From contig NZ_QUNG01000017.1 in assembly GCF_003387375.1 (NCBI RefSeq), positions 4,004-67,645 on the forward strand: a stretch of DNA of 63,642 bases, in the 5' to 3' direction. This document shows positions 7,070 through 15,911 of this stretch, piece after piece. This stretch comes from Marinomonas pollencensis. Lineage in GTDB: Bacteria; Pseudomonadota; Gammaproteobacteria; Pseudomonadales; Marinomonadaceae. The position numbers and the translations under genes were made by a program. The notes beneath the pieces were generated by a model that worked only from the letters and a program-made list of their open reading frames with translations, searched no databases and was not told where the DNA came from. How positions within the stretch are numbered: position 1 is the first letter of the stretch; every line of letters begins with the position of its first letter.

Positions 7070-7867
7070 ATGAAGTATCTTAATAAATCTATGATAAATG
7101 GTTTGTTACTGATAATAGGGCTGTGTTGCCAAGGTGCCAGCGCAAAGACACAACACATTGTCTTATATGGCGTGCACTTCCCTCCCTATATGATTGACGC
7201 ATCCATAATGCCCGCGACAGAGAGCGAGAATAAGGGGCAAGCAGTATATGGCATGGATGTAGATCTAGTTCGTCAAGCGTATGCCACTCAAGGGGTAACG
7301 GTGACGTTCCAATTGATGCCGTGGAAGCGCAGCATGAGAAATGTAGCGGCAGGGGTTGGGTTGGGCGCAGTGTCTTGTCGACCCTTACTATCTAGAAAAA
7401 AATTCGCATTCTTTTCCCAGAAAATTAGCCAATTTCCCAGTGTGTTTGTTACACGTAACGGGTATTTTGAGGCCGGTGCTTATCCAATGAGTATTGCTAA
7501 AACTGAGCAAACTATGGCGATGAATGGCTGGGCTCAAGCAACATTATTAGAGCAAGCTCATATTGCTTACCACACCGTCGGCAGTGTGGAGCAGGGTCTT
7601 AACTTACTTTTGCATCGTGATCAGAATGTGTTTCTCACGGCGCGAGCTGGTGCAGAGTTTGAGGCTCGTCGGTTGGGCATAGAAGATCAATTAAGTTTCT
7701 ATGAGGTGAGTGATTTAACGAAGCACTATTACACGGTGTGCTTTAGTAAGCAGTATCCAAATGCCGAGAAATGGCGTGACATTTTAGATAAAGGATTAGA
7801 TGAAGTGAGGAAAAACGGCGAGTGGCAAGCTATTGTTGGGCGTTATCGCCCTGCGACGGTGCAGTAA
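7070..7867 (+). CDS. Periplasmic binding protein of the amino-acid (SBP_bac_3) type
   Basis: This 265-residue protein has a signal peptide (MKYLNKSMINGLLLIIGLCC...ASA, about 25 residues) and an extracellular solute-binding fold of type 3. LYGVHFPPYMID and YGMDVDLVRQAY near the N-terminus and PWKRSMRNVAAG near residue 85 are typical of this family. No ABC permease or ATPase lies nearby. The gene is followed 19 bases later by a membrane GGDEF-EAL protein, so it is more likely a sensor subunit feeding a periplasmic cue to c-di-GMP control than a transport protein. The ligand cannot be inferred. The ribosome site GAAGGAAG precedes the start. Confidence 0.75.
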   Translation: MKYLNKSMINGLLLIIGLCCQGASAKTQHIVLYGVHFPPYMIDASIMPATESENKGQAVYGMDVDLVRQAYATQGVTVTFQLMPWKRSMRNVAAGVGLGAVSCRPLLSRKKFAFFSQKISQFPSVFVTRNGYFEAGAYPMSIAKTEQTMAMNGWAQATLLEQAHIAYHTVGSVEQGLNLLLHRDQNVFLTARAGAEFEARRLGIEDQLSFYEVSDLTKHYYTVCFSKQYPNAEKWRDILDKGLDEVRKNGEWQAIVGRYRPATVQ

Positions 7868-7886
7868 CATGAAGGAGAAAAGTAGC

Positions 7887-10319
7887 ATGTTAGCACTTCG
7901 TAAGAGGCTCTCTTATAAGCAAGCCAAGTGGGCATTGGGCTTGATGTTATTGTTGAGTGTCGTCATGAGTTCATTTCAGATCTTCTCGGATTGGCGAGAA
8001 GAAAAGGCCAGTATTCATCAGCGTATTACAGCGGCCTTCAATGCGGTAGAAAGTGCGACTACAGAAGCGGCATACACACTAAATTCCAGACTTGCCGAGC
8101 AAATATTAACGGGGTTAATTCAGTCGAATGTGTTTCGTGAGGTGACCCTAAAAGATGATTTAGATAATCAACTCGCGTATTTATATCGACCTGCGAAAGC
8201 GTCGCCTTTTCAATGGATATCAGAGTTTTTATTCAGTGACTTAACAAAAAATCTCGAATTTCCCCTGCAGTACGATAACCAGCTAACAGTTGGTACCGTT
8301 ATTGGCGTTGTGGATGTGGGCGCGGTTACTAGCAGCTTTGTGTCGCGTAGCTTACGGTTAATGGGCACCATATTAGTCATGACATTGCTATTTGGTGTAG
8401 CGATGATGACGTTGTTTTACCTACAAACATCTCGCCCATTAAATCGCTTCATTGCAAAGCTGTCTTTATTAAGTGATAACACCTTGGGTAATGATACTTT
8501 GAAGTTCGAAGAAGCTTCACGCAATGATGAGCTGGGGGTTTTGGCGAGAACATTTTTAGCCTTATGGCACCAACAGAAGTATGTTGAAAATAAATTAGAA
8601 AAGAGCGAAGCATATTTTAAAGCTGTGTTGCATCAGTCTAGCGAGTGTATGCTACTGGCGAATTTGAAAGGCCGTATTTTAGACTGTAATAGTGAAGCTT
8701 GTTATTTATTGGGTTATGACCAAGATGCATTATTAACCCTAAATATTCAGGATATTGATCCAAGGCATCGGCTGCCGTCAGTTGCTGTGGACTTCAAGGA
8801 AGCAGAAGAGGTTCAAGTCTTTGAAAGCGAATTTTTACGCAGTGATGGTCACTATATTCCTGTAGAAGTACGTAGCAATGTTATTTCTCTTGATGGCAAG
8901 CCTCACTTCTTAGCTTCTATGCGAGACATTACAGAGCGTAAAAAAGATCAGGAAAAAGTGAAGTATCTGGCCTATTACGATGCGTTGACAGAACTTCCTA
9001 ACCGACGCTTTTTCAATGAACGACTGGAACAGGCCGTTGATAACGCCACACACCTTGGAGTGATTGGTGGTCTGTTGTTTATCGACCTGGATCGTTTTAA
9101 AAATGTTAATGATTCATTCGGGCATCATGCGGGTGACACAGTCTTGGTACGAACGGCAAAACGAGTGCAGGCCTTATTGTCTGAGCAAGATATGGTGGCT
9201 CGTATCGGTGGGGATGAATTTGTCGCTTTATTGCCTGATTTGTCTTCGGATGATGAGAAGGCAAGGGAAAAAGTCACGCGCTTGGCCAATGAAATATTAA
9301 CGGCATTGAGTCGGCCGATTCATTTGAATCACACGGAAATATTATTAAGCGCGAGTATTGGTATTAGCTTGTTTCCGTTAGAGCAATCGGACGCGATGAG
9401 CATACTACAGAAAGCCGATACAGCTATGTATCAAGCCAAAGAAAGTGGTCGCGGCAGTTTGTACTTCTATAATGACGAGATGAGAAATTCAGTCGCTGAG
9501 CGACTTGCCATGGAAAAAGCGCTGCATTATGCCTTAGAAAGAGATGAGTTTTATTTGGTGTATCAACCCCAAGTAGACGGCAACGGTAACATCCTTGGCT
9601 TCGAAGCATTATTACGTTGGCACAGTAAAGAGCTTGGCCAAGTACCTCCTAGTCGTTTTATTCCCATTGCTGAAGAAACGGGCTTTATTGCTGAGTTAGG
9701 TCAATGGGTGTTAGACACAGCATGTCAGCAACTAAAAAAATGGCAAGAAGCAGGTTTGCCGCCATTATTTAAAGCGTTGGCCATCAATATCAGTCCTTCT
9801 CAGTTTGCGAAAGACAGTTTTGTAGAGACTATTGAACAGGTGATTGAACGGACTTGCATTGACCCAAGTTTGTTGGATCTAGAGATCACGGAAGGCATGC
9901 TGGTAGAAAGCATTAGCTCTGTGGCCGCTAAAATGCGCAGCCTTAAGAAGCAACAGGTGCATTTTTCAATTGATGATTTTGGGACCGGTTATTCTTCCCT
10001 TCGCTACTTACAGCATTTACCCCTAGATCAATTGAAAATTGATCAGTCGTTTGTCAGGGACATATCGCACGACCCAAACAGTCACGTCATTATTAACACA
10101 ATAGTGTCTATGGCCCGCCATATGAACCTGTCCGTTCTGGCGGAAGGCGTGGAATATGTTGAGGAAAAAAACATTTTGACTGGCATTGGTTGTACACGTT
10201 TTCAAGGCTATTACTTTTCTCGTCCAGTGGATGTTCAAAGCGCGACAAACTTGTTGGCCAACGCCTCGTGTTTGCCATTGGAGCTTGTTCCTCAAGAGGC
10301 GGAAGCGGTTGCTGATTAA
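7887..10319 (+). CDS. Membrane PAS-GGDEF-EAL protein (c-di-GMP synthase/phosphodiesterase)
   Basis: This 810-residue protein has a first membrane segment at about residues 15-34, a periplasmic domain of ~120 residues, a second membrane segment at ~155-180, a HAMP-like linker, a PAS domain (~245-365), GGDEF (~375-540) and EAL (~555-800). The GGDEF motif is intact (RIGGDEF); the inhibitory site is not (SEQD where RxxD is expected). The EAL domain keeps FEALLRW, NISPSQF, EITEGML, IDDFGTGYSS, LKID and LAEGVE, so both activities are possible. The ATG at 7887 was chosen for the AAGGAG site nine bases ahead; earlier starts at 7833 and 7869 would overlap or lie before that site. It is probably co-transcribed with the binding protein upstream, which may control it. 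Confidence 0.9.
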   Translation: MLALRKRLSYKQAKWALGLMLLLSVVMSSFQIFSDWREEKASIHQRITAAFNAVESATTEAAYTLNSRLAEQILTGLIQSNVFREVTLKDDLDNQLAYLYRPAKASPFQWISEFLFSDLTKNLEFPLQYDNQLTVGTVIGVVDVGAVTSSFVSRSLRLMGTILVMTLLFGVAMMTLFYLQTSRPLNRFIAKLSLLSDNTLGNDTLKFEEASRNDELGVLARTFLALWHQQKYVENKLEKSEAYFKAVLHQSSECMLLANLKGRILDCNSEACYLLGYDQDALLTLNIQDIDPRHRLPSVAVDFKEAEEVQVFESEFLRSDGHYIPVEVRSNVISLDGKPHFLASMRDITERKKDQEKVKYLAYYDALTELPNRRFFNERLEQAVDNATHLGVIGGLLFIDLDRFKNVNDSFGHHAGDTVLVRTAKRVQALLSEQDMVARIGGDEFVALLPDLSSDDEKAREKVTRLANEILTALSRPIHLNHTEILLSASIGISLFPLEQSDAMSILQKADTAMYQAKESGRGSLYFYNDEMRNSVAERLAMEKALHYALERDEFYLVYQPQVDGNGNILGFEALLRWHSKELGQVPPSRFIPIAEETGFIAELGQWVLDTACQQLKKWQEAGLPPLFKALAINISPSQFAKDSFVETIEQVIERTCIDPSLLDLEITEGMLVESISSVAAKMRSLKKQQVHFSIDDFGTGYSSLRYLQHLPLDQLKIDQSFVRDISHDPNSHVIINTIVSMARHMNLSVLAEGVEYVEEKNILTGIGCTRFQGYYFSRPVDVQSATNLLANASCLPLELVPQEAEAVAD

Positions 10320-10428
10320 GCCTTGTGTGGCGGTTAATGTTAGCTATTGTGCGCGTTTTTGATCCTCACAATGAGAGACTTCTCTGGCATCATCTTGACT
10401 ACCTAACAATAAGAATAAGGAGGTAGCG

Positions 10429-10941
10429 GTGAAACAATGGATGCTAGCAGGTGGGTTGCTCATGGGGCTCAGTTCGGGGCTATTGGCGGCGCCAGTAGAT
10501 GGACAGTGGTACTTGCAGGATGCGGGCACTACTCAAGATAAACTGGATGCTGCGGTAGACAGTGTTGCCAAAGAAATGAATTTCTTTGTGCGTATGGTGG
10601 CTCGACCCATTTTGGAGAAAGAAGCCAGAATTTGCCATCAATGGCAGTTAGCGACACAAACGACACAGTGGCAGTGGCAATGTGACGAAGAGCAAGCAGA
10701 GACGATTCCCCTTACGGCAAATCGTTTTAAAACAATAGGGGATGATGATCGTGATATTTTTGCGACATTCCACCAAACTTCGAATCAAGTAGACGTAATA
10801 TTAGAGTCTGAACGTGGTAAACGTACTAACACATGGAAGCGGTTAGACGCGAATACATTGGAGTACACGGCCAAGTTAGAGTCGGAGAAATTACCTAAGC
10901 CGTTAACTTGGACCTTGACCTACACTCATACAAAACCGTAA
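10429..10941 (+). CDS. Exported protein of unknown function
   Basis: This 170-residue product has a signal peptide (MKQWMLAGGLLMGLSSGLLA, cleaved near AAP) and a mature part rich in tryptophan, glutamine and threonine (HQWQLATQTTQWQWQCDEEQ). It contains two cysteines, probably a disulphide. I recognise no domain. The pattern of short beta-strand-like segments ending in WTLTYTH suggests a small periplasmic lipocalin- or beta-sandwich-like protein, but this is weak. The start is GTG at 10429, supported by AAGGAGG six bases ahead. The gene stands alone between the GGDEF-EAL gene and a terminator. Confidence 0.7.
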   Translation: MKQWMLAGGLLMGLSSGLLAAPVDGQWYLQDAGTTQDKLDAAVDSVAKEMNFFVRMVARPILEKEARICHQWQLATQTTQWQWQCDEEQAETIPLTANRFKTIGDDDRDIFATFHQTSNQVDVILESERGKRTNTWKRLDANTLEYTAKLESEKLPKPLTWTLTYTHTKP

Positions 10942-10966
10942 GTTTTTATGCAAGACACAGATAAAT

Positions 10967-11003
10967 AAAAAGAGCAGCTCACTGTGTGGTCTGCTCTTTT
11001 TTT
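10967..11003. terminator. Terminator between convergent genes
   Basis: AAAAGAGCAG (10967-10976) pairs with CTGCTCTTTT (10991-11000) around a 14-base loop, with A and T runs on both sides. It can serve the exported-protein gene on the plus strand and the 5'-nucleotidase gene on the minus strand. Confidence 0.85.
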
Positions 11004-11033
11004 CGTTTGTACGCTGAACACATGCTTTGGTTG

Positions 11034-12641
11034 TTAGCGCTTAATAGCACCTGTTGGCGCGTAGTCTTGTGTCGCCAAAGGAGAATGGCTGTGGATATAG
11101 TCTTTCAAGACATCTGCGTCGGTGTAGCCGGAGTTCACAAAGCCTGGATGTTGGGTGATTTTAGGGTAGCCATCGCCGCCACTGGCTGAAAAGTCATTGA
11201 GTGCGACTCGATACTGACGAGTTGAATCTAGCGCTTGACCCGCCACCTTAATGTTTGTCGCTTGGCCATTTTCGAGCGTCAATGATACTCCTTGAATTTG
11301 TGCAAAGCCGCCGGTACCAGGCGGAATAGACGCCACGGCAGATAAATAGTCGGTTAGCTCCTGTGCGGAAAAGTCGACGTAGGACACCAGATTGCCAAAC
11401 GGTTGGACTTGAAGCACACTTTTGTAGGTAATAATGCCTTTTGGCAGATCATCTCGAATGCCTCCTGAGTTCATAATACCAATGTCAGCCTTGGTCTTTT
11501 CCATCATGGCACGGGTAATTAAGTTGCCTAAATTGGTAGCGCGATAACGCACACTGTGACGATCACCAATAAAGCGTCCTTCTGCCTTACCTAGCTTAAC
11601 GCTGAGCTCTTTTTGGCCTTTATCTTGATATGGGGTCAGCAAGGCAATCATGCTGGGATCTTCGGCGATTTTGTCATCCAGCAGAACCCGTTGGCTGATG
11701 TCTTTTTTGGTTACGCTTTTCTTCTGTAAGTTAATTGGAATTAACTGGTAGTGAGAAGATTCAATGGCGCCGTTTTTAATCATAAGATCAAGGCGACCTA
11801 AGTATTTCCCCCACTCATGCGCTTGCAGAATCAAGGTGCCATTTTGTACGTCAGGCTTGAATAATGGGTCTTGAGAGTGACCTCCAACAATAACATCAAT
11901 ACCAGGTACAGCTCGGGCGAGTGCTACATCCCCTGGGGCGTTGCTACCGTGCTGACCATTATCATAATGACCCATATGAGTCACCGCGATGATGAGATCG
12001 GCTTGCTCAGCGAGTTTAGGAATCAGCTTTTTGGCGACCTCGATCGGAGAGCGAATTTCGACGCCTTTTAGGTTTTCTGGGTTGCCTTGCTTGACCGTAT
12101 CGTCTGTGGTGAAGCCAACCACAGCCACTTTAAGGTCACCTTCTTGGAAAATTTTATAAGCTTGAAACAATGGTTTGCCAGTTTTCTCATCAAATACATT
12201 GGCCGATAGGAATGGAAAACCAGCCCAAGCTTGTTGTTCTCTTAGAACCGCCAGAGGGTTGTCGAACTCATGATTACCGATCGCCATAGCGTCGTAGCCG
12301 AGTAGACGCATGCCTTTAAAATCTGGCTCTGCGTTTTGCAAATCCGACTCAGGCACCCCTGTATTAATATCGCCACCCGAGAGCAACAGTAGGTGACCAT
12401 CATCAAGAGCCACTTCTTCACGAATGTTATCGACTAAGGTTTTGCGGGCCGCCATGCCGTACTCACCTTGGCGGTTTTTCCAGAAATGCCCATGGTGATC
12501 ATTGGTGTGTAAAATAGTCAGATGGTATTCCTTGTCAGGCTGCCAATCTGGCTGCCGCGGAGTCATTACGGTACAACCTGCGATGAGAGCGATAACACTA
12601 AAAATGATGAGATGTTTGATAACGTGTGAGAGCCGTTTCAT
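11034..12641 (-). CDS. ushA: Lipoprotein 5'-nucleotidase / UDP-sugar hydrolase (UshA/NutA type)
   Basis: This 535-residue metallophosphoesterase probably degrades extracellular or periplasmic nucleotides to nucleosides and phosphate. The N-terminus is a lipoprotein signal with the lipobox IAGC at about residue 23, as in the membrane-anchored NutA of Vibrio and unlike soluble E. coli UshA. Metal-ligand motifs are in order: HTNDHHGHF (~45-53), SGGDINTG (~88), GNHEFDN (~122), THMGHYD (~222) and VGGHSQDP (~255). The C-terminal nucleotide-binding domain contains MNSGGIRDDL and the late SASGGDGYP. The length is normal. It is monocistronic on the minus strand. Confidence 0.92.
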   Translation of the reverse strand: MKRLSHVIKHLIIFSVIALIAGCTVMTPRQPDWQPDKEYHLTILHTNDHHGHFWKNRQGEYGMAARKTLVDNIREEVALDDGHLLLLSGGDINTGVPESDLQNAEPDFKGMRLLGYDAMAIGNHEFDNPLAVLREQQAWAGFPFLSANVFDEKTGKPLFQAYKIFQEGDLKVAVVGFTTDDTVKQGNPENLKGVEIRSPIEVAKKLIPKLAEQADLIIAVTHMGHYDNGQHGSNAPGDVALARAVPGIDVIVGGHSQDPLFKPDVQNGTLILQAHEWGKYLGRLDLMIKNGAIESSHYQLIPINLQKKSVTKKDISQRVLLDDKIAEDPSMIALLTPYQDKGQKELSVKLGKAEGRFIGDRHSVRYRATNLGNLITRAMMEKTKADIGIMNSGGIRDDLPKGIITYKSVLQVQPFGNLVSYVDFSAQELTDYLSAVASIPPGTGGFAQIQGVSLTLENGQATNIKVAGQALDSTRQYRVALNDFSASGGDGYPKITQHPGFVNSGYTDADVLKDYIHSHSPLATQDYAPTGAIKR

Positions 12642-12792
12642 GTCTTGCTTCCTTTAAAGTCTTGATAAGGCGCGTAGAAGATTTATAGGCAAGGTAACGT
12701 AAATAGACGACGAATTCGAGACACAATGGTGTAAAGAGGGCGAGGTTTGTTTAGCGGCAGGAAAAAGATAAGTAATAACAGGAAGCTAACAT

Positions 12793-12822
12793 AAAAAAAG
12801 CCAACCCGAAGGTTGGCAAAAA
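12793..12822 (-). terminator. Terminator of the sugar ABC transporter operon
   Basis: GCCAACC (12800-12806) and GGTTGGC (12811-12817) form a seven-base stem with a CGAA loop. Read on the minus strand it ends in a T-run, about 40 bases after the last transporter gene. Confidence 0.9.
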
Positions 12823-12858
12823 TTACGCTTAGTTACTATCAAAATGAAGCCAACAGCA

Positions 12859-13968
12859 TTAGATATCTAAACGCTGGCCGGTTTTCGGGTCAAAAATAAC
12901 CGCTTTAGATGTATCAAACATCATATCGATGACACTGCCTGATTCCGCAAGGTAACCCGGGTTAGAGCGACAATTTATCTCGGCATCATTGATGCGAGTG
13001 ATGATCATGGTATCGGCTCCCATTGGCTCTGTGACTTCCACTTCAACGCCTGTGGTCATGACAAATTCTTGGCCTTCTTTGTGTGGTTGAGGCTCAGTGA
13101 TCATTTCAGGGCGAAGGCCAAGCAAAACGGTTTCTCCGATACGCTGAGTTAATGAATCTGGTCTAGGAAATGGGATGGCGGAGGTGCGATGGGCTGCCAA
13201 CTCTAGCATCGGCGTGCCATTCTGCTCGATGACCTTTGCTGGGATGAAGTTCATTGCCGGAGATCCCATAAACCCTGCGACAAATAAGTTTGCCGGATTG
13301 TCATAAATCTCTTGTGGTGTGCCTAGCTGTTGTACCTCGCCATCTTTCATGACGGCAATACGGTCAGCGAGCGTCATCGCTTCGATTTGATCGTGGGTTA
13401 CATAGACTATGGTTGTGCCCAATTTTTTGTGTAATTTTTTAATTTCGGTACGCATTTCGACGCGCAATTTGGCATCAAGGTTAGACAGTGGCTCGTCAAA
13501 TAAGTAAAGCTGAGGACGACGCGCTAGCGCCCGTCCCATGGCGACACGCTGACGTTGTCCACCCGATAACTGAGCAGGTTTGCGATCCAATAAGTGGCTG
13601 ATCTGCAGCAGTTCTGCGACCCGTTGTATCTCTGTGTCCCGTTCTGCTTTCGGGACTTTGCGCATTTCTAAGCCAAACGAGATGTTTTGCTCAACCGTCA
13701 TATTAGGGTAGAGCGCGTAGGATTGAAAAACCATAGCAATGTCGCGGTCTTTCGGGCTGGTGTAGGTGACGTCTTTATCGGCGATTAAAATGCGCCCTTC
13801 AGTAACTTCTTCCAATCCGGCGATAGAGTTCATGAGGGTCGATTTACCGCAACCTGATGGTCCCACTAAGATAAGAAATTCACCCGCCTCGATGGAGATG
13901 TTAATACCCTTTAGGATTTCTGTTTTGCCGTAGCTTTTTTTAACGTTATCTATGGTTAGGTTTGCCAT
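12859..13968 (-). CDS. gtsD: Sugar ABC transporter ATP-binding protein (MalK/GtsD type)
   Basis: This 369-residue ATPase powers the glucose/mannose-type importer encoded by the genes before it. Walker A is GPSGCGKST (~37-45), the signature is LSGGQRQRVAMGRALA (~134) and Walker B is LYLFDEPLSNLD (~154), with the switch histidine in YVTHDQ. A C-terminal TOBE/OB regulatory domain (~235-369) marks it as the MalK/UgpC subfamily. It follows the permease gene by 65 bases that include an eight-base-stem hairpin. The assignment to Gts follows from the whole operon and its two-component neighbours. Confidence 0.9.
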   Translation of the reverse strand: MANLTIDNVKKSYGKTEILKGINISIEAGEFLILVGPSGCGKSTLMNSIAGLEEVTEGRILIADKDVTYTSPKDRDIAMVFQSYALYPNMTVEQNISFGLEMRKVPKAERDTEIQRVAELLQISHLLDRKPAQLSGGQRQRVAMGRALARRPQLYLFDEPLSNLDAKLRVEMRTEIKKLHKKLGTTIVYVTHDQIEAMTLADRIAVMKDGEVQQLGTPQEIYDNPANLFVAGFMGSPAMNFIPAKVIEQNGTPMLELAAHRTSAIPFPRPDSLTQRIGETVLLGLRPEMITEPQPHKEGQEFVMTTGVEVEVTEPMGADTMIITRINDAEINCRSNPGYLAESGSVIDMMFDTSKAVIFDPKTGQRLDI

Positions 13969-13995
13969 GTTATTACTCCAAATTCAGTCTATATT

Positions 13996-14026
13996 ACCCG
14001 CGCAGTGAAAAGGTGTAGGCGCGGGT
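13996..14026. other. Intercistronic hairpin gtsC-gtsD
   Basis: ACCCGCGC (13996-14003) is complementary to GCGCGGGT (14019-14026). There is no T-run, so it is more likely an mRNA-stabilising or processing hairpin than a terminator. Confidence 0.6.
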
Positions 14027-14033
14027 ATCTTGG

Positions 14034-14918
14034 TTAGCCTTTGACGGCACCGGCGGTTAGGCCGCGCACAAAATATTTTCCTGCGAAGACATACACGACA
14101 ATGGTCGGCAAGGCAGCGATGATCGCAGCGGCCATATCCACGTTGTATTCTTTGCCACCAAAACTGGTGTTCACCAAGTTGTTGAGTGCAACCGTAACCG
14201 GTTGAGAGTCAAAGCCAGAAAAGGCGACACCAAACAAGAAGTCATTCCAGATTTGTGTAAATTGCCAAATCACAGTCACCACAATAATCGGCGTAGAGAC
14301 GGGCAAAATAATGCGATAGAAAATCGTGAAGAACCCAGCGCCATCAAGACGTGCGGCTTTCACCAGTTCGCCAGGAATGGACTGGTAAAAATTACGGAAG
14401 AACAGGGTAGTGAAAGCAACACCGTAGACCACATGCACAAAGATTAACCCTGTGGTCGAACTGGCAATGCCTAACCAGCCTAAGGTTTGCGCCATAGGCA
14501 GTAACACGACTTGAAAGGGAATGAAGCAACCGAGTAGCAAGGCCGCAAAAAATAAATTGCTGCCACGGAATTTCCATAGGGAGATCACGTAGCCGTTAAT
14601 TGCACCCAACAAGGTCGATATTGCGACTGCCGGAATAACAATTTTAAAGGAGTTTAAAAAATACGGTGAGATGCCGGTACAAGTACTACCAGTACAAGCG
14701 CCAGACCAAGCTTTGCTCCAGGAATCAAAATTCAACGAGCCCGGCAAAGATAGCAGTGTTCCATTGCGCACTTCTTCCGCGTCTTTTAACGAGGTTAGTA
14801 ACATAATAATCAATGGCATAAGGTAGAAAAACGCCATGATCAACAGCACGGAATATAAAGCAATACGCAAGAGTTTCGTGACACCAGATGTGTTACGAGC
14901 GGTGCTATTATTTTTCAT
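14034..14918 (-). CDS. gtsC: Sugar ABC transporter permease (MalG/GtsC type)
   Basis: This 294-residue inner-membrane permease has six predicted membrane segments starting at about residue 20. It carries the EAA-loop that contacts the ATPase (KAARLDGAGFFTIFYRIILP, ~195). The C-terminus ends in the GLTAGAVKG typical of MalG-like carbohydrate permeases. It overlaps the end of gtsB by 11 bases, which implies coupled translation and one-to-one assembly. Together with gtsB it forms the translocation pore. Confidence 0.9.
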   Translation of the reverse strand: MKNNSTARNTSGVTKLLRIALYSVLLIMAFFYLMPLIIMLLTSLKDAEEVRNGTLLSLPGSLNFDSWSKAWSGACTGSTCTGISPYFLNSFKIVIPAVAISTLLGAINGYVISLWKFRGSNLFFAALLLGCFIPFQVVLLPMAQTLGWLGIASSTTGLIFVHVVYGVAFTTLFFRNFYQSIPGELVKAARLDGAGFFTIFYRIILPVSTPIIVVTVIWQFTQIWNDFLFGVAFSGFDSQPVTVALNNLVNTSFGGKEYNVDMAAAIIAALPTIVVYVFAGKYFVRGLTAGAVKG

Positions 14919-15840
14919 TTTTATTCCCTCGTAACTCAGAGTACAAGTAGGGTACTAGGATCGCCAAGATGCAACCTAACATAACCATGGCGGACGCTGA
15001 GCCCATGCCAATTTGGCTGCGAGTAAAGGTGTAGGTGTACATGAAGTTGGCCGGTAAATCAGAGGCGTAGCCTGGGCCGCCATTGGTCAAGGCTTGAACC
15101 AAGTCGAAGCTCTTGATAGCAATATGCGACAAAATCACTAAGGCGCTGAAAAACACCGGTTTTAGTGAGGGCAAAATAATACGGCGATAAGTGGTAAAAG
15201 TGCTGGCACCATCAAGGTGAGCGGCTTTAATTAAGTCACCATCTACGCCTCGAAGTCCGGCCAAGAAAAGCGCCATAACAAACCCAGAAGCCTGCCATAC
15301 AGCGGCGATGACCAAACAATAGACCACCATGTCAGGGTTGGTTAGCCAGTCAAACTTAAAGTTTTCAAAGCCCATGTCTATCATCAGCTTTTGAATCCCA
15401 TTGGTCGGGTTAAGTAACCATTTCCATGCGGTACCTGTGACGATAAATGAAATGGCCATGGGATACAGGTAAATAGTGCGCAGGGCGCCTTCGGTACGGA
15501 TTTTTTGATCGAGAAAGATGGCGAGCATTATGCCGAGAAATAAACAGATCAAAATAAACAGGCTGCCGAAAATCCCTAGGTTGGTTAATGCCACTATCCA
15601 ACGGTCGTTGTTAAACAAACGTTCATATTGGTCCCAACCGACGAATTTGTAAGAGGGCAGCATGCGGGAGTTCGTAAAAGAGAGTACGGCACTCCAAATC
15701 ATGTAGCCATAGATACAGAAAATAGCAATAAGCATGGTGGGTGCTAGCACTATTTTGGGCATCCAGTCGGCTAGGTTAAAGCGCGCAGGACGTCCTGACT
15801 GAGTCTTTTCTGACCCAGAATTGGCAATGTTAGTCTTCAT
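14908..15840 (-). CDS. gtsB: Sugar ABC transporter permease (MalF/GtsB type)
   Basis: This 310-residue permease has six membrane segments and the EAA-type loop KAAHLDGASTFTTYRRIILP (~205). A cytoplasmic N-terminus of about 25 residues precedes the first segment (KIVLAPTMLIAIFCIYGYM). The FDLVQALTNGGPGYASD stretch near residue 250 is characteristic of MalF/UgpA-like sugar permeases. It starts 71 bases after the binding-protein gene, behind a strong hairpin, and has a GGAGG ribosome site. Confidence 0.9.
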   Translation of the reverse strand: MKTNIANSGSEKTQSGRPARFNLADWMPKIVLAPTMLIAIFCIYGYMIWSAVLSFTNSRMLPSYKFVGWDQYERLFNNDRWIVALTNLGIFGSLFILICLFLGIMLAIFLDQKIRTEGALRTIYLYPMAISFIVTGTAWKWLLNPTNGIQKLMIDMGFENFKFDWLTNPDMVVYCLVIAAVWQASGFVMALFLAGLRGVDGDLIKAAHLDGASTFTTYRRIILPSLKPVFFSALVILSHIAIKSFDLVQALTNGGPGYASDLPANFMYTYTFTRSQIGMGSASAMVMLGCILAILVPYLYSELRGNKNEK

Positions 15841-15870
15841 AATAGATGGTCACTACAAAGGAGGAATAAA

Positions 15871-15893
15871 GAGGCTGACGCTGGGTCAGCCTC
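15871..15893 (-). other. Intercistronic hairpin gtsA-gtsB
   Basis: GAGGCTGAC (15871-15879) is complementary to GTCAGCCTC (15885-15893). It lies just after the binding-protein gene and before the permeases. Such hairpins commonly raise binding-protein expression over permease expression by protecting the upstream mRNA or by partial termination. No T-run follows. Confidence 0.75.
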
Positions 15894-15911
15894 GCGAGCA
15901 AGTGTGAATGA

